Assembly (NCBI GenBank): GCA_947179485.1
Contig: OX359245.1
Location: 6,863,001 to 6,927,000 of the forward strand
Direction: 5' to 3'
Source of the DNA: Allacma fusca
Taxonomy: Eukaryota; Arthropoda; Collembola; Symphypleona; Sminthuridae
Length of the DNA stretch: 64,000 bases
Shown: positions 34,925-46,161 of the stretch, piece after piece
Position numbering within the stretch: position 1 is the first letter of the stretch
How the letters are laid out: every line of letters starts with the position of its first letter
Program-made: the position numbers and the translations under genes
The notes under the pieces: model-generated
Told to the model about the DNA's origin: nothing
The model's database searches: none
What the model saw: only the letters and a program-made list of their open reading frames with translations

Positions 34925-36191
34925 GGGAAATAAATTCTTGGTCTAAAAGAAAGAGTCCTTCCTTGTAGGCTTGCTGAGAGGAAAAATGACAGTGGTTGTG
35001 GGTATATTTGGAGGCGAGATGAAATTCCTGTACTATGCCTAAGTAAGATGCGTAACTGAGAAGATGGGCAATGTCCTGAGTGGAGTTGTGGTCAGCTTGT
35101 AGTCGTGTGGTCCAGGCGAGGATGACAGGCGTGTAGCTGTGTGTTTCGATAACAAAGGTAGGGGTCTTAGTAGTGGACACGGAAGGAGTGGTTGTTGTGA
35201 CTGGAGTAGTAGTGACGGTTGGACAAAATTCTTGAGCTAGTAATGAAGTTTGTATGTCCTCGATTTCTTCAATGATGGGTGCAAATTCAGTTGAATTAGT
35301 CTGCCAAAGTGTAAAGATGCGGAGGATTCGTGCTACAATTTTTGTAAATGTTTCTCTGGTGTTGAGGAAATGACCGTCAGATGTAACTTCTGTGGTTAAC
35401 TTGAGATCATACAGCAATTGTTGGTAATGGGAGTACGTAAGGATGCTAGTCCCTGAAGAGTCGATTTCTTGCTTGGTTTTTATGTCGTCCACTAATTTCT
35501 GGGCTACGTCTTCGAGAAGGTCTCGGGAGGCAAAAAGACGAGATGATGTGGGTTGTGGATGTGGAGCGACAGGTGTGCCAATAAGAGTATGATTGTTAGA
35601 CAAATTAAAGTTTGTACTTACTGATGGAGTAGTTACGAGGATCGAATCTGTATCTGCGGGACCAGAAGAGACAGCGGGAGTGGAAGTCCTACTGGGGTTG
35701 AAACTTGCAAATCCTCCAAGAGGTGTTGTGGGCTCCGGCGTTGGTCCTTCGGTGTCAGTTTCGCCTTCACTTGATGGTACGTGGGTGAGGATGTCGTCTG
35801 GGACGGTCACCACGGTGGTTTCAGGCAGGGTCGTAGTCGAACTGTTAATTGAGCGTGGAATTCTGCTTGGATTTTTGCGGATAACTTTTATGTCACTTCT
35901 ATCAGCTGGTTGGGGTTCAATGTTAGAGTTAACGTAGCGAGGCAGTTTTTGTTTGAACAGTTTGTAAAACTTGTAAAGGTATAGTGCTCTTGTAGATGAG
36001 AGATGACTATATTTGGCACGTGCACGTATTTGGTCCTCAGGGGTAAGCTCAACGAGAGCAGCTTCACTGAGTAATAGAGCTATATATTTCTGGTTATTAC
36101 AAATGATGAATTCAGGGTGTTGATCGAGTTCTACTACTCTAATGAATCTGATGTCGTGAGGTGACATGTGGCACGGGGAAACTTGAGACAA
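34878..36191 (-). CDS. Gag-like N-terminal ORF of the LTR element
   Basis: First ORF after the leader, 437 codons with a true ATG. I recognise no domain. It is hydrophilic with a Thr/Ser/Pro-rich middle (about residues 105-215) and a Thr-rich segment near 320-340. Its last codons overlap the next ORF by 47 bases. A homopolymer T7 (plus-strand A7 at 34,894-34,900) sits in the overlap, and losing one T would fuse the two frames into one gag of roughly 890 residues. So it is probably the N-terminal part of Gag, split by a frameshift mutation, a programmed +1 shift or a sequencing error. A separate accessory protein is possible but less likely. Confidence 0.6.
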   Translation of the reverse strand: MSQVSPCHMSPHDIRFIRVVELDQHPEFIICNNQKYIALLLSEAALVELTPEDQIRARAKYSHLSSTRALYLYKFYKLFKQKLPRYVNSNIEPQPADRSDIKVIRKNPSRIPRSINSSTTTLPETTVVTVPDDILTHVPSSEGETDTEGPTPEPTTPLGGFASFNPSRTSTPAVSSGPADTDSILVTTPSVSTNFNLSNNHTLIGTPVAPHPQPTSSRLFASRDLLEDVAQKLVDDIKTKQEIDSSGTSILTYSHYQQLLYDLKLTTEVTSDGHFLNTRETFTKIVARILRIFTLWQTNSTEFAPIIEEIEDIQTSLLAQEFCPTVTTTPVTTTTPSVSTTKTPTFVIETHSYTPVILAWTTRLQADHNSTQDIAHLLSYASYLGIVQEFHLASKYTHNHCHFSSQQAYKEGLFLLDQEFISLATQAYPDIFFHSRH

Positions 36192-36241
36192 TTTATAGAA
36201 AAATCGGGCATAGCCTACGGCGGCGGCTTTTTAGCGAGACC

Positions 36242-36263
36242 TCGAAACCCGCAAACTCCACCA
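36242..36263 (-). promoter_or_regulatory. Primer-binding site of the LTR element
   Basis: Directly inside the 5' LTR the minus strand reads TGGTGGAGTTTGCGGGTTTC. The plus strand therefore looks like a tRNA 3' end, with a TCGAAACCC T-loop-like word and a terminal CCA. The match starts at the LTR boundary without spacing. I could not assign the amino-acid specificity of the primer tRNA. Confidence 0.75.
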
Positions 36264-36808
36264 TGTTATTATTAATATTGTAGTTGATGGTTCGTACTGG
36301 AGGATAATGTAATGATGAGCCGATCATGGAAATAAAAGGGAATATTGATGATATTGAGAGTGAGAGTATGAGATGATGGGGAAATGTAGACGGCAGAGAT
36401 GCACTTGCCTTGGAGTGAGGGATTTCGGGCTTGTGTCTCAGCGTATGGAAGATACGAAAAATTGGGTATGTATGTACGTATAAGGTTTTGTTCTCACGGT
36501 ATACTTTATTTTGGGAAGGGAATGGATACACTTAGTTGGTCTCACACGCGTTCCCTTGCTCTGCTTAGCTCAAGATCTCACGTTGCTCTCCTCTTCGTAC
36601 CTACGGAGGCACGAAGTTTTATACGGAGGTGAGCACAAATGTGCCCACCTCCAGTATTCACAAAAGTTTTAGTTTGAACCAATAATATTTAGTTAGGGCA
36701 AGTACCTAACGCACTTTCATGGAAACTTTACAATTAGGTAGTATAGTTATGTATGCTGATTTTGTTTTTACATGTATTAAAAGTTACAAGGCTAAATATC
36801 GGTTAACA
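36264..36808 (-). repeat. 5' LTR
   Basis: The partner of 27,203-27,747. The element's promoter would lie here; a TATA-like box was not pinned down. It is followed on the right by CTGT, the second copy of the target duplication, and then by block Q' sequence. Confidence 0.95.
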
Positions 36809-38645
36809 CTGTACTTATCTTAAATTCAATCTTTTAAAACAAAAGTGCATGCATATTGATTACACTTTTACTGGTTTTTAAATTTGACTTGTAAGTGTTA
36901 GAGTACGGAATGACATTTTCAGGAATATTGCTTCAGATGCAAAAGCGAACAAGTTTCTGTGGACGCTTTTATTTAATCTGCTTGGGGAGAGTCCGGTAAG
37001 CGTATTTATTTAGTACTGTTACGTGAAAATGACTTATTGTAATTTGTTCCTTTCCAGCTGAAAGTATAGTTGGAAAGGAACACATTACAAGAAGTCATTT
37101 TCACGTGGTTATTGCCATAAATTTAATGAAGCTTTGGTATCTTTAAAACAGTAATTGCAAAACAAACCTAGAAATTAATAACCGGCGTGGAACCTTCAAC
37201 ACTAAAAAAACTGATTTCATTGTCTGTACATATCTTAAATTCAATCTTTTAAAACAAAATTGCAGGCATATTGATTGCACTTTTACTGGAATTTAATGTT
37301 GCCTTGTAAGTGTAAGAGTACGGAATAACATTTTCAGAAATATTGCTTCAGAACCGAAAGCTAAGAAGTTTCTGTGGACGCTTTTATTTAATCTGTTTGG
37401 GGAGAGGCCGGTGAGTGTATTTATTTCCTACTGTTACGAGAAAATAACTTATTGTTGTTTCTTCCTTTCCAGCTAAAACTGTAGTTGGAATACTTCCCCA
37501 TAAGAATTTGAAAACATTTTTAAAAATAAAAGTTTTTACGAAAATTATATCTTAATTCAAGCAAACATACAAAAACTCAATAGACGACGTAAAAGCTTAA
37601 GGATTTTAAAATTACTTCGTTTCAGTCTCTCTCAGTATATTACCACAAGCATTTCAAGTAAGAGTGTAACGAATTGTTTCTAGTTACATACTCTGTAACA
37701 TGCCTAATTGAAAATAACTTATATCATATAACTTATGCTATAGGAGGTTTGGTTATTGTCATAAATTTGGTGAATGAAATCCTAACCTTGGAATTTTAAA
37801 GCACTATAGGACCATTACCTAAAGAACCATATCTCAAGAAATAATTTTCTCAAGATAAAGAAATAATTTATGATAATCCTGCTTGTGTGATAATGATGCC
37901 CAGACAATGGATAATTTTCCTCATTAAACAACTAGTTAATTAATTTTATGCAAAACCAATTTACACTCCCTCGAAAAAATCTACTTTTCTATGTCACATA
38001 ATCCCTTAAGCATTTTCCTTGAAATAGTTGTTGTGGCGTGAAGATTTAAATATTTTTAAATGTGCTTTTCTCAAATATTCGCCAATAATTATTTTGTATT
38101 TATATTATTTTAACCTCACAAATATTACTGAAAACCTCTGAATTTAAGATATTTAAAAAAAAGTAATAACTTTATTTTTTATATAAGAATAAAACATAAT
38201 TTGAAAAATTAGATCCAGTGACCCACATTTATCAAAATCAACCCCAAAATAAAACTCGTTCGGAATGTGTTTTTACGGAATAATTCTTTCATGACCCGTG
38301 TCTTATGACTCATTGTAGCAATATTTTCAGAGCTGCCCACATTTCAACTATATTCGATAACTGAGTTAAGTTTTAGTCTTTATGCGACAATTCAAAGTTA
38401 AACTTGTCGAAAGTCGTCCGAAACATTTGTAATCCGAATTTGGTGGCTTTCCAATGAAAAAAGTCCTAGGGTAGAAAAATCTTGAGAAACATTTTGAGGG
38501 TGTATTTAAAATATCCGCAATAGCAAATGAAGTTTTCATTATTTGAGGTAGAAATTGTCAAAAATCCAAACATAATTGAAAACCACCACCAAAAATCCAG
38601 CGTAAATTTTCTTACAAAATTTCAGGGAATTTCTATGGTTTTCGA

Positions 38646-39687
38646 CAGGCGCGTAGCCAGGAATTGGCCAAGGGGGGGCAACATTAATTAGAACGTACAT
38701 AAAATGACACATTCTATGGGAAATCCAATTCACGAATGTAAAACGCATCAAATTTTGCAAGCTGAATATCAGATTTTAAAATTCTTCACGTTTTGATTTG
38801 AATGATTTTGGACCATATTTTCAATTGGGCTTGATCCGATTTCGGAGGGTTCGCTTCTATCGTTTCAGCTCGTGCTTAACCTACTGTTCCTGTGACACAC
38901 GTCTTTGCTTCGAAAAGAAACTGCGGATATCAGGCGTGCTTGACCTTTTCATAATGAAGAATTAAATACAATTCACTAATTTAATAATTCTATCCAGCTT
39001 AAAAATTCCCTCGAAGCGCTGCGTGTAAGTTACAGAAGCTAAAAGCTTTTAATATGAAAATATTTAAAGCCGCTGTTACCATAGTTTTGTTGCCGTTGAA
39101 GGTTGAAGTCGAATCGACGCGGCAAAGGGCAAAGTGAAATCGGAATTTCGCAATGCATTCAAATCAACCGTTAAGCAAGGATGAACACAATAAAAATATA
39201 CTCTAGAGTCACCCAAAACGTCTCTTTATTGAATGGTTTATTACCCACGGCTTCTTCCCGTCAAAAGTTGACCCGTCCATATACATACGCGCGAAAATCG
39301 TATCTAAATGCTTTTCCATTTCGATAGAAATTTATTGATCTAGAAATCCTTTGCTCTCGCAGTGGACAAACATTGCGATACGATTTTCGCGCGTATGGAT
39401 GGGTCAAAAAATGACGGAGGAGTCGTAGCCGTGGGCCGTGGGTAAAAAACCATTCACAAGAAACATTCAAACTTCATGGGCAATTCTAGAGTTATGCTGT
39501 TTATACACAGATATTTACACAGATTACTGCATATGTTGAGTTTCCCAGTGATTTCTTTTTACAACAAAAATAGTACTGTCAAATCACTGAAAAGGTTTGC
39601 ATGTCTCGGTATAGACTGATTTATTTTCAATTTTTGAGGGATTTGAGAGTATTTTATTACGAATGGGGGGGGGGCTACGCGCCCGGA
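38646..39687. mobile_element. GGCGCGTAGCC-ended DNA element, 1,042 bp
   Basis: Left end CAGGCGCGTAGCCAGGAATT and right end (reverse complement) TCCGGGCGCGTAGCC share GGCGCGTAGCC. Flanks are GTTTTCGA (38,638-38,645) and CTTTTCGA (39,688-39,695), a 7-of-8 duplication. The empty site is block Q near 14,075, where the flanks are continuous. G-runs next to both ends (GGGGGGG and GGGGGGGGGG) are distinctive. No transposase is visible. The 8-bp duplication suggests hAT, but the terminus is unusual. Confidence 0.75.
39231..39455. repeat. Hairpin-forming insert inside the GGCGCG element
   Basis: Arms 39,231-39,304 and 39,377-39,455 are inverted repeats. The outer word is GAATGGTTTATTACCCACGG and the inner word is CGCGCGAAAATCGTATC, around a 72-bp loop. 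It may be a nested MITE; a target duplication was not identified. Confidence 0.65.
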
Positions 39688-40975
39688 CTTTTCGAGATGT
39701 TTTATTGGTGGAGATGAGCAACGTCACCGAAGGATTCTTAAAAGATTATCTCAATGGAATTTTTATTCTATGTCATTAAAGAGCTGTTGACACAATTTTC
39801 AAATATATTTCGAATTTATATATACTTACTTATACGTGGTTTTCCCTCTGACCATTTATCCTATTTGTGCTACCTTGCCAGTAGGAATGCATTCCGAAAT
39901 TAATATTATGATGCACAGCAATTTGTCAAGTTTCCCATTACCCCAATGGGAAAGAATTTTTATCGGGTTCTAAAATGAAATTGTATGGTAAAATTTTAAA
40001 TCCTAAATGTTTTCTAAAATGTGAAACATCCACGAATAAAATAATTCATTTTCTATAATTTGAATGTACACGTGATCACAATGAGTTGCCCCTCCCCGTA
40101 GTCCACATAAAGGAGTGATGACTCATAACATTTTGATTCCCCTAGTTTGTCGGAAAGGTAGTTACAGTTTTTCTTAAATTTGCTTTACTAATCTGGGTCA
40201 AGTTTTGAGCTAATGGGAGTCAGGATAATAAAGCGAATTCGGGTTTTTAAGATTGTAATTTAAAAAAATCATTCAGCCAATTTTTGTTTAAAAAATGGTT
40301 AGAAGTATTTTGAGCGGGGCGAAAACTCAAATATTTTGTAGTTGTTTTATTACCACAGATTTGTAAATTACGTTTTGTTTTTCTAATGCAACAGACATCG
40401 CTGGATGGAGAGATTTTGAAATTTAAAGTGTTCCAAAGAGTTTAGAACTTTCTATTTCTATTTTTTAAACAACGATTATACACAATTTGAAGAATGATTT
40501 CCAGCAGCCAACAAACTACATGTACAAATCATTTAAAATCGGGTGAAACTTGCAATAGCTGGATTATGCGAACTGTCACAAGCACGTTTGCCTGCACTGA
40601 AATTTATGCTACATGTTGTTGAAAAAGATTTACAGCGGTGTGAAAGTAATACATAAATTTTCGACATGCCAATTAAAAATAACGTTCTAACGAAAAACAT
40701 CAACACAATTTATTCTCTAATTCTTTAGAGTTACAATGTGGTGTAATTCTCTTCAACCGTGTTTCCTTCAGGACTAAAAATAAAAAAGTTAACACAATTT
40801 AAGAAATTACTTCCAGCAACCAAAAACCTGCGTGCGCAATTTCTCAAATCAACCCAAGAAAAAAATTCGGCCTGCAATTTTGTAAATAAATGCAATTCTT
40901 TCAGGATCCTTTCAGGTTTATTTTGACCCAATCTGGCACTTGACAAATGACTTTCCAAGTGACTCCTGGAATTAC

Positions 40976-41191
40976 GAGAAAACCCCGCTGGGGATTTTTA
41001 TGCGTAGTTATTTACGCAGAGAAAACTCCGCGGGAGATTATTATGCCCGGGTGGAGATTCTTACGCGGAGAAAATTCCGCCGGAGATTTTTGCGCCACGT
41101 GAGAGAATTCTACGCTGAGAAAGTAATAATCTCCCGCGGAGTTTTCGCGGCGTACAAATCTCGGCGTAAAAATCCCCAGCGGAGTTTTCTC
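40976..41191. mobile_element. Hairpin MITE, about 216 bp
   Basis: Nearly the whole segment folds on itself. It starts GAGAAAACCCCGCTGGGGAT and ends with the near-complement ATCCCCAGCGGAGTTTTCTC. GC content is much higher than in its surroundings because of CGCGGGAGATTATTA-type words repeated inside. No clear target duplication was found, so the class is open. Confidence 0.7.
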
Positions 41192-41711
41192 CGAACACGT
41201 CCAAATGGCATATGAAGACATTATGAGCCCACAGAAATTCAAATGGAATCGGGGTTTTGATTGGCAAAAAAATCAAATTTAAATTACGTTTTTTTTGGAT
41301 TATAATAAAAAATGTTTTTTGTGGAATACAAAAATGTTTCAATCCAATTTTGAAAGCATTCGAAAGGTAAATTTGAAAAACTCCAGCAAGAACAACAATT
41401 TCTATTACGAATAATGGAACCAACTATAGAAGTTGGTATTAATGGATCTACGACAACGTAATCACTTAACTTTGGCTATTCGCAAATGTCCAATGTTCCC
41501 AGTGGTTTAGCATATCTGTTTCCAGTTTTTTCAAAATTTTTTTCATCCCTCCAGATCAAAAACTCTAGATTCTGGGGTTAAAGATGTGGAACAAATTCAA
41601 GATTGTTTTTCGAAAAGGTCAAATTTTAAAAGTTATAAATTCTTCACTACAGTTCCAAATTTTGTTTCAGAACATTTTTGACGCTCGTTTGTAAGAAATT
41701 TCAAAAGCATT

Positions 41712-41903
41712 TTAGAGGGCCTGTCTAACAGGTTCATCTGTTGGGAATTTATGCATGTCTAGTAAGAGCAGAGAGAAAGTTTGGGTAAATTCATCGCCTG
41801 GAATTGAGTCTCCTTTCCCCTTGTATTGGGAGATTACAATGCCTTTTTTAAGCGCATGTGGGTAAATTCCTTGACACAGAGAGATATTCAACAGATACAC
41901 CAA
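41712..41903 (-). pseudogene. Degenerate LINE reverse-transcriptase fragment, second copy
   Basis: The minus-strand reading includes LLNISLCQGIYPHALKKGIV followed by ISQYKGKGD, close to the N-terminal conserved region of non-LTR reverse transcriptases. It is the paralogue of 17,312-17,563, and both keep GIY, LKK and YKG. The frame ends at a TAA soon after. It is a fossil inside block R', without a palm domain. Confidence 0.45.
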
Positions 41904-43598
41904 AATAAGACTTATGGCAACAAGACCAGATCTTTTATAAATTCAAGTTTGCGGAACTTATAAAATAACCAGTGTAGGATTTTGCCGGTGTCACATTAAT
42001 TGAGTGAGAAATTACGTTGTAACCAATTATTTTTGCATCGAAATTGGAAATTCAATATTTAATGAAATTGGCAGTGTATGAAACTATTTAAAATCGTTGG
42101 CGTATCCAGAAAATGCATGGAATGGCGTTGAAGCTCAAAAGTTTAATTCCTTCCTTTTGCAACGAAACTTTCTAAATTATTTATTGGGGAGAGTAAAAAC
42201 GTGAATTTGTTCATTTATTCTTGTTGTGTTACCTATAAAATTAATTTGTACTGATTGGAAGTAGGAATTTATCAAAAACTTTGTGCTACGCTGGGTTGGA
42301 TTTTTTGATGTTCCACTTAACTCGATTGGAACAGAGACTTGTAGAATGTCAGAATCAAGCAACTTTGTAAATCCGAGCGTATCCCCAATTGCAGGCTGAA
42401 TTTTCAGTGACGTCAAATCCCTAGTTAATTTGACTTTATTAAAATCCATTGCCCCAATGTTAAAAATTTATTTAATAATAGGAGCATTTAAGCTATAGCG
42501 TCCCAGTTCAAATTTTAAATGAAGGAACGGGCGTCAAATTATATTTTTCTCATAATTTCGAATTTTTATTAAAGAATAATTTTCTAATTTCAACATTTCC
42601 AACGGAATTAGGAGATTAAAGTTGGTTTTTAAACATAAAATATCCACTTGGAATACTTTATTCAAAATTAATTTTCCCGGATGTTCCTTGGAAAATCAAA
42701 TTTTTCATTTTGTTATTGTCGCAGAAAATTTTTGGACAAGAGGTAGAGTAACTTTCAATAAACACAAACATTTCAAATGAGAGTGTTGCAATGTAATTCT
42801 AATAATTGCATGTACTGTAACGTGCTTAACTGTCAAATGGAAGCTTTTTGAGTTGGAAAAGGATAAAATCCTAACTTTGCAATTTCTAATCATATTCCTA
42901 CGAAACCAATTTGCAATATATTTTATCCCCAAGAAATAAATTCAAATAATCCTATTTTCATCCCCTGCTGGTTTTTATGTGCGAAGCGATATAATGGATT
43001 GTTCTCGGTTCTGCATTTGTGAACACAAATGCTTCTATACCATTAAGCTCAGATGAAAGCAAACTTGCCCAACACAAATCCCTGACCATGTAGATGTACA
43101 AACCACTTTGAATTTGTTCAATTTTCGTATTTCGAAAAAATTTGAAAAAATTCAAAATCGCTATTTACGTATCAATTTGGGTTTACTCGTTCCCCTGACC
43201 TCGTGAATAATCAAACAAACACTTCGAATTTCCCAGTTTTCCAGCAATTCCAAAAATTATGGGATGCTTCTTAACAAGCGGAATCCTGGAACGATCTCGA
43301 ATTGTTTCAATTTTCGAAATTTCGAAAAAGTTAGAAAAAATTGACAGCAAAATGAATCAAATTTTTAAAAAAGATCATTTCCCTGATTAAATATTCCTAA
43401 CTGATTGTGCCGCAACAATTGATATTTATTGCATAAAACAATTAATGTATTTACCTTGTCTGCTCTCAATTTACATTCTCATAGAATATCCCACTGATAG
43501 TTCGACGTTGGATCTGTCGAAACATCTCGGTGATTTTCCGTAAATATAGTTGGTGTGGCGTGAAAGCTCAAATATTTGTTGATTGGGGTATTTTCAAA

Positions 43599-45483
43599 CA
43601 GGGTTGGAAAAAAACCGGCTTTTATCAATAAAGGCCAATCCAGTGGCAAGAAATGGTAACAACCGGTTTTTATTTGATGCGGATTTTATTGGCTAAAATA
43701 TTATAAACGCCAATACTATCCAGTTAAATAATCTAATGTCCAGGCCGTGGTTGATATTGGATTTTACCGGCATCTTTTGGCTTGTGGTAATAATTGGTAA
43801 CAATTACGTCCAATCACGCGACGTGAAAAAAATTAAAACTCCGCTTTTTTTAAGTCCGCACCTACTTACTCCCTATAAAGGGTTGCTGACTTTTTTGATT
43901 TTTATGAAAAAAATCAAAATAATCGGATTTGTTTGATTTAAATCGGATGTTTTTGATTTAAATCAATATTTTCTGATTTAAATTCAAAATTTTATCGTAA
44001 AATAGAATTACTATACAAATTTTTGGATTTTAATTTTCCTAATAATATTGTACACTGTTGGTACTAATGATACTTGAACAATTAAGAAAATATATTGAGA
44101 GAAAATTACAAAAGCAAGTTAACTACAAACCTAATGAAATAAAAAGCTGATTAAAGGCCAATTCCAAATATCAACAGAATTGTTTGTAAATTGTAACAAT
44201 TTCGAATTCAGTTTTGTATTTGAAGCCAAACGCTTTGTAGGACAAATACCAGCTATCTCATTTGGATTTTTATTGATATACACACTACATACACATTTCA
44301 TAAAATGTGCATCTCATTTGTGTTTCGGGAAGGGATGGTAGAGTATGTTGGGCAGAAAAATTATTTGTATATTGGGAATATTCCATTTAAAATGTGAATA
44401 TCTCACTGTACAACATTTAAATTATGTATAAAATTTATAAAGTATAGAGTATAACATTTACAAAATGCAAAATTCATAGTCAAATCTTGTCACTTGAAAT
44501 GGTACTCTTTTAGAAAGAGTGGATGTTGGGACGCTTTTGTAGATACTGAGTTTCTGTTAGGGACGAGACAATTTTGGGACATAAATATTGTCCCGTTTTA
44601 TTTCGGGACGAAATCGGGATACTTATTTTTGTCCCTGGATTTTGAAACGAGACGGAGTCTATTGAGACATAACAATTGTCCCCAGCAGAGGCTCTATTAA
44701 TATACAATATTTCAAAACTCACACCTAAATTTTATGGCACTGTGACACCATTACAGATAATCAATATGGTTGCGTATCCAAATTATCCTGAAAATTATCA
44801 AAATCCAAAATGGTCTCATGACCAAAATTCATAAAAACACAAAAATGCACGTTTTACAACGTTTCGAGAAGTAAAATTACATTTTACCTAACCGCGAAAG
44901 TCGAATAGTCAATATTGATTTAAATCAGTGATTTATTTGAAAAAAATCAAGTGATTTAGATCTTGATTTAAATCACGATTTAAATCAACGTGATTTAAAT
45001 CAAGCCACCCTGTCCCTATATAAACACGATTTTCGTTATTTCCCTAGCAGCCCAATTTAAATATTGTCGCAGACGGGTAGTTCTCTGCAGGATTTTCCAC
45101 ACTTCAGTGAGTGTCATTTCTGGGATGGTTTTTGATTTTTTTATTTCTCATAATCATTTCATTGCCGAATAGCTGCTTGCAAACACTAAAATCGAAGATG
45201 ACATTTTTTCAAATATGTAATAAATACTGACGGTTGAATAAATTGTTAAAAACATGTTTTCCTTTAGCCATTGTGGCTTTAATTCTTTGCTGTCCATGCA
45301 TGCGTAATATTAGCCAAGCCGGTGGTACTTTTTGGTTAAAACCGGTTATTATTGGACAGTGGATTTATTTGGATACTATTAATTATGGCCACTTTATACC
45401 AATCTATTCAACCGGACCAGGTCGGTTAGTACCGGATTTTACCCAATATTGACCAGGCCAATTCTCGCCACTTGCCAACCCTG
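43599..45483. mobile_element. hAT-type element with CAGGGTTGG ends, 1,885 bp
   Basis: Left end CAGGGTTGG followed by AAAAAAACCGGC; right end reverse complement CAGGGTTGGCAAGTGG. A perfect 8-bp duplication TTTTCAAA lies at 43,591-43,598 and 45,484-45,491. Removing the element restores a block module (GGCGTGAAAGCTCAAATATT, a TTTTCAAATATT word, then AATTACTT). ACCGGTT motifs are iterated near both ends. More than half of its length is a second nested element; no transposase is present. Confidence 0.92.
43878..45012. mobile_element. Nested hAT-type element with GATTTAAATCA ends
   Basis: It lies inside the CAGGGTTGG element. Perfect 8-bp duplication TCCCTATA at 43,870-43,877 and 45,013-45,020. 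Right end reverse complement CAGGGTGGCTTGATTTAAAT; left end AAGGGTTGCTGACTTTTTTG, a weaker copy. The palindromic word GATTTAAATC is iterated at both ends. A GGGACG/GTCCC-rich inverted segment at 44,525-44,690 may be a third layer. No gene is seen. Confidence 0.85.
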
Positions 45484-45491
45484 TTTTCAAA

Positions 45492-46153
45492 TATTGGTCA
45501 ACAATTACTTGGTACTTATTTACATTATTTTTTGTGACACCATAACAAATTAAACAAAAAAATGACATTCGTCCTGAATTGTTTAGATTTTTTTAAGATC
45601 CGTGTCTTAAAACTCATTATAGTGTGCATTTGTAGCAATTAAGTATTATATAGTGCGGTACTTAGCGTAGTATTATTTAACATGACCAGTGGGTTCTATA
45701 TAGCACTCGGTCTATACTTTGAGTATTGTAATACTCTTTACAATAATTTTGCGTAATGTTTGTTTACCTTTTTAATGCGAAGCGCATAGTGAAATTACTC
45801 GATTTTTACTTTGGAACTCATAAGGCTTTTGAACGGAAGCACTTACCAAGACAAAACCAACGGCAAATGAAGTTTTTAACGTGTTGTTGGTCAAAATGCC
45901 CTTATTTTTCGGATTTTCGAAATTTCATGAAATTTCGAAAAATTTTGAAACTGCCGCCGACCATTTATTTGGGTACTTGAAGTAATACCAGATCATACTG
46001 TAATTGGCCATAGCCTTCTGGTTTGTATCTATTTTCTAAATTTCACGAAATTTTGAAAAGTATTAAACCTTCTGTTTAACATTCATTACTTCAAGTAATA
46101 TCAAGTCATGTGGAATTTGGTTTAACTGCGTTTTATTTTAGATTTTTGTTGTT
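45492..46153. other. Gene-free remainder of a block module
   Basis: Starts as the continuation of the interrupted module (ATTGGTCAACAATTACTTGG) and then loses clear similarity. It includes imperfect palindromes of the AAATTTCATGAAATTTCG type near 45,920 and 46,040. No gene is recognised. Confidence 0.45.
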
Positions 46154-46161
46154 GTGGCAGC

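Larger units (their letters stand above)
27203..36808 (-). mobile_element. Full-length Ty3/gypsy LTR retrotransposon, young insertion
   Basis: Two 545-bp LTRs (27,203-27,747 and 36,264-36,808), TG...CA ends and a 4-bp duplication CTGT (27,199-27,202 and 36,809-36,812) define the element. It is transcribed right to left: primer-binding site at 36,263 downward, gag-like ORF, gag, then pol in the order protease, reverse transcriptase, RNase H, integrase, which is the Ty3/gypsy order. LTRs differ at only about two positions by eye, so insertion is recent. Possible defects are a frame break in a T7 run between the first two ORFs and a TAA in the pol tail. No envelope gene is seen. Confidence 0.96.
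36809..40270 (+). repeat. Repeat block Q', part right of the LTR element
   Basis: Continues the block interrupted at 27,202. It contains a local duplication: 36,815-37,080 and 37,225-37,500 both match 12,390-12,930. 37,570-38,640 and 39,700-40,270 match 13,020-14,600. GGCGT-type boxes lie near 37,184 and 38,034. An insertion at 38,646-39,687 interrupts it. No gene is seen. Confidence 0.65.
40271..43590 (+). repeat. Ancient repeat block R', second copy
   Basis: Aligns with block R: 40,300-40,940 with 16,450-16,790, 41,200-42,130 with 16,860-17,800, and 42,130-42,540 with 17,800-18,150. Boxes of the GGCGTG type lie near 40,313, 42,123 and 43,555. A hairpin MITE sits at 40,976-41,191. The stretch 42,960-43,500 has no gene and includes AATTTTCGAAATTTCG palindromes. 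Confidence 0.62.

Noticed and set aside
44930-45005. GATTTAAATC palindromes as a replication origin or homeodomain-site array
   Set aside because: They are the subterminal motif of a nested hAT-type element whose limits are defined by an 8-bp duplication.
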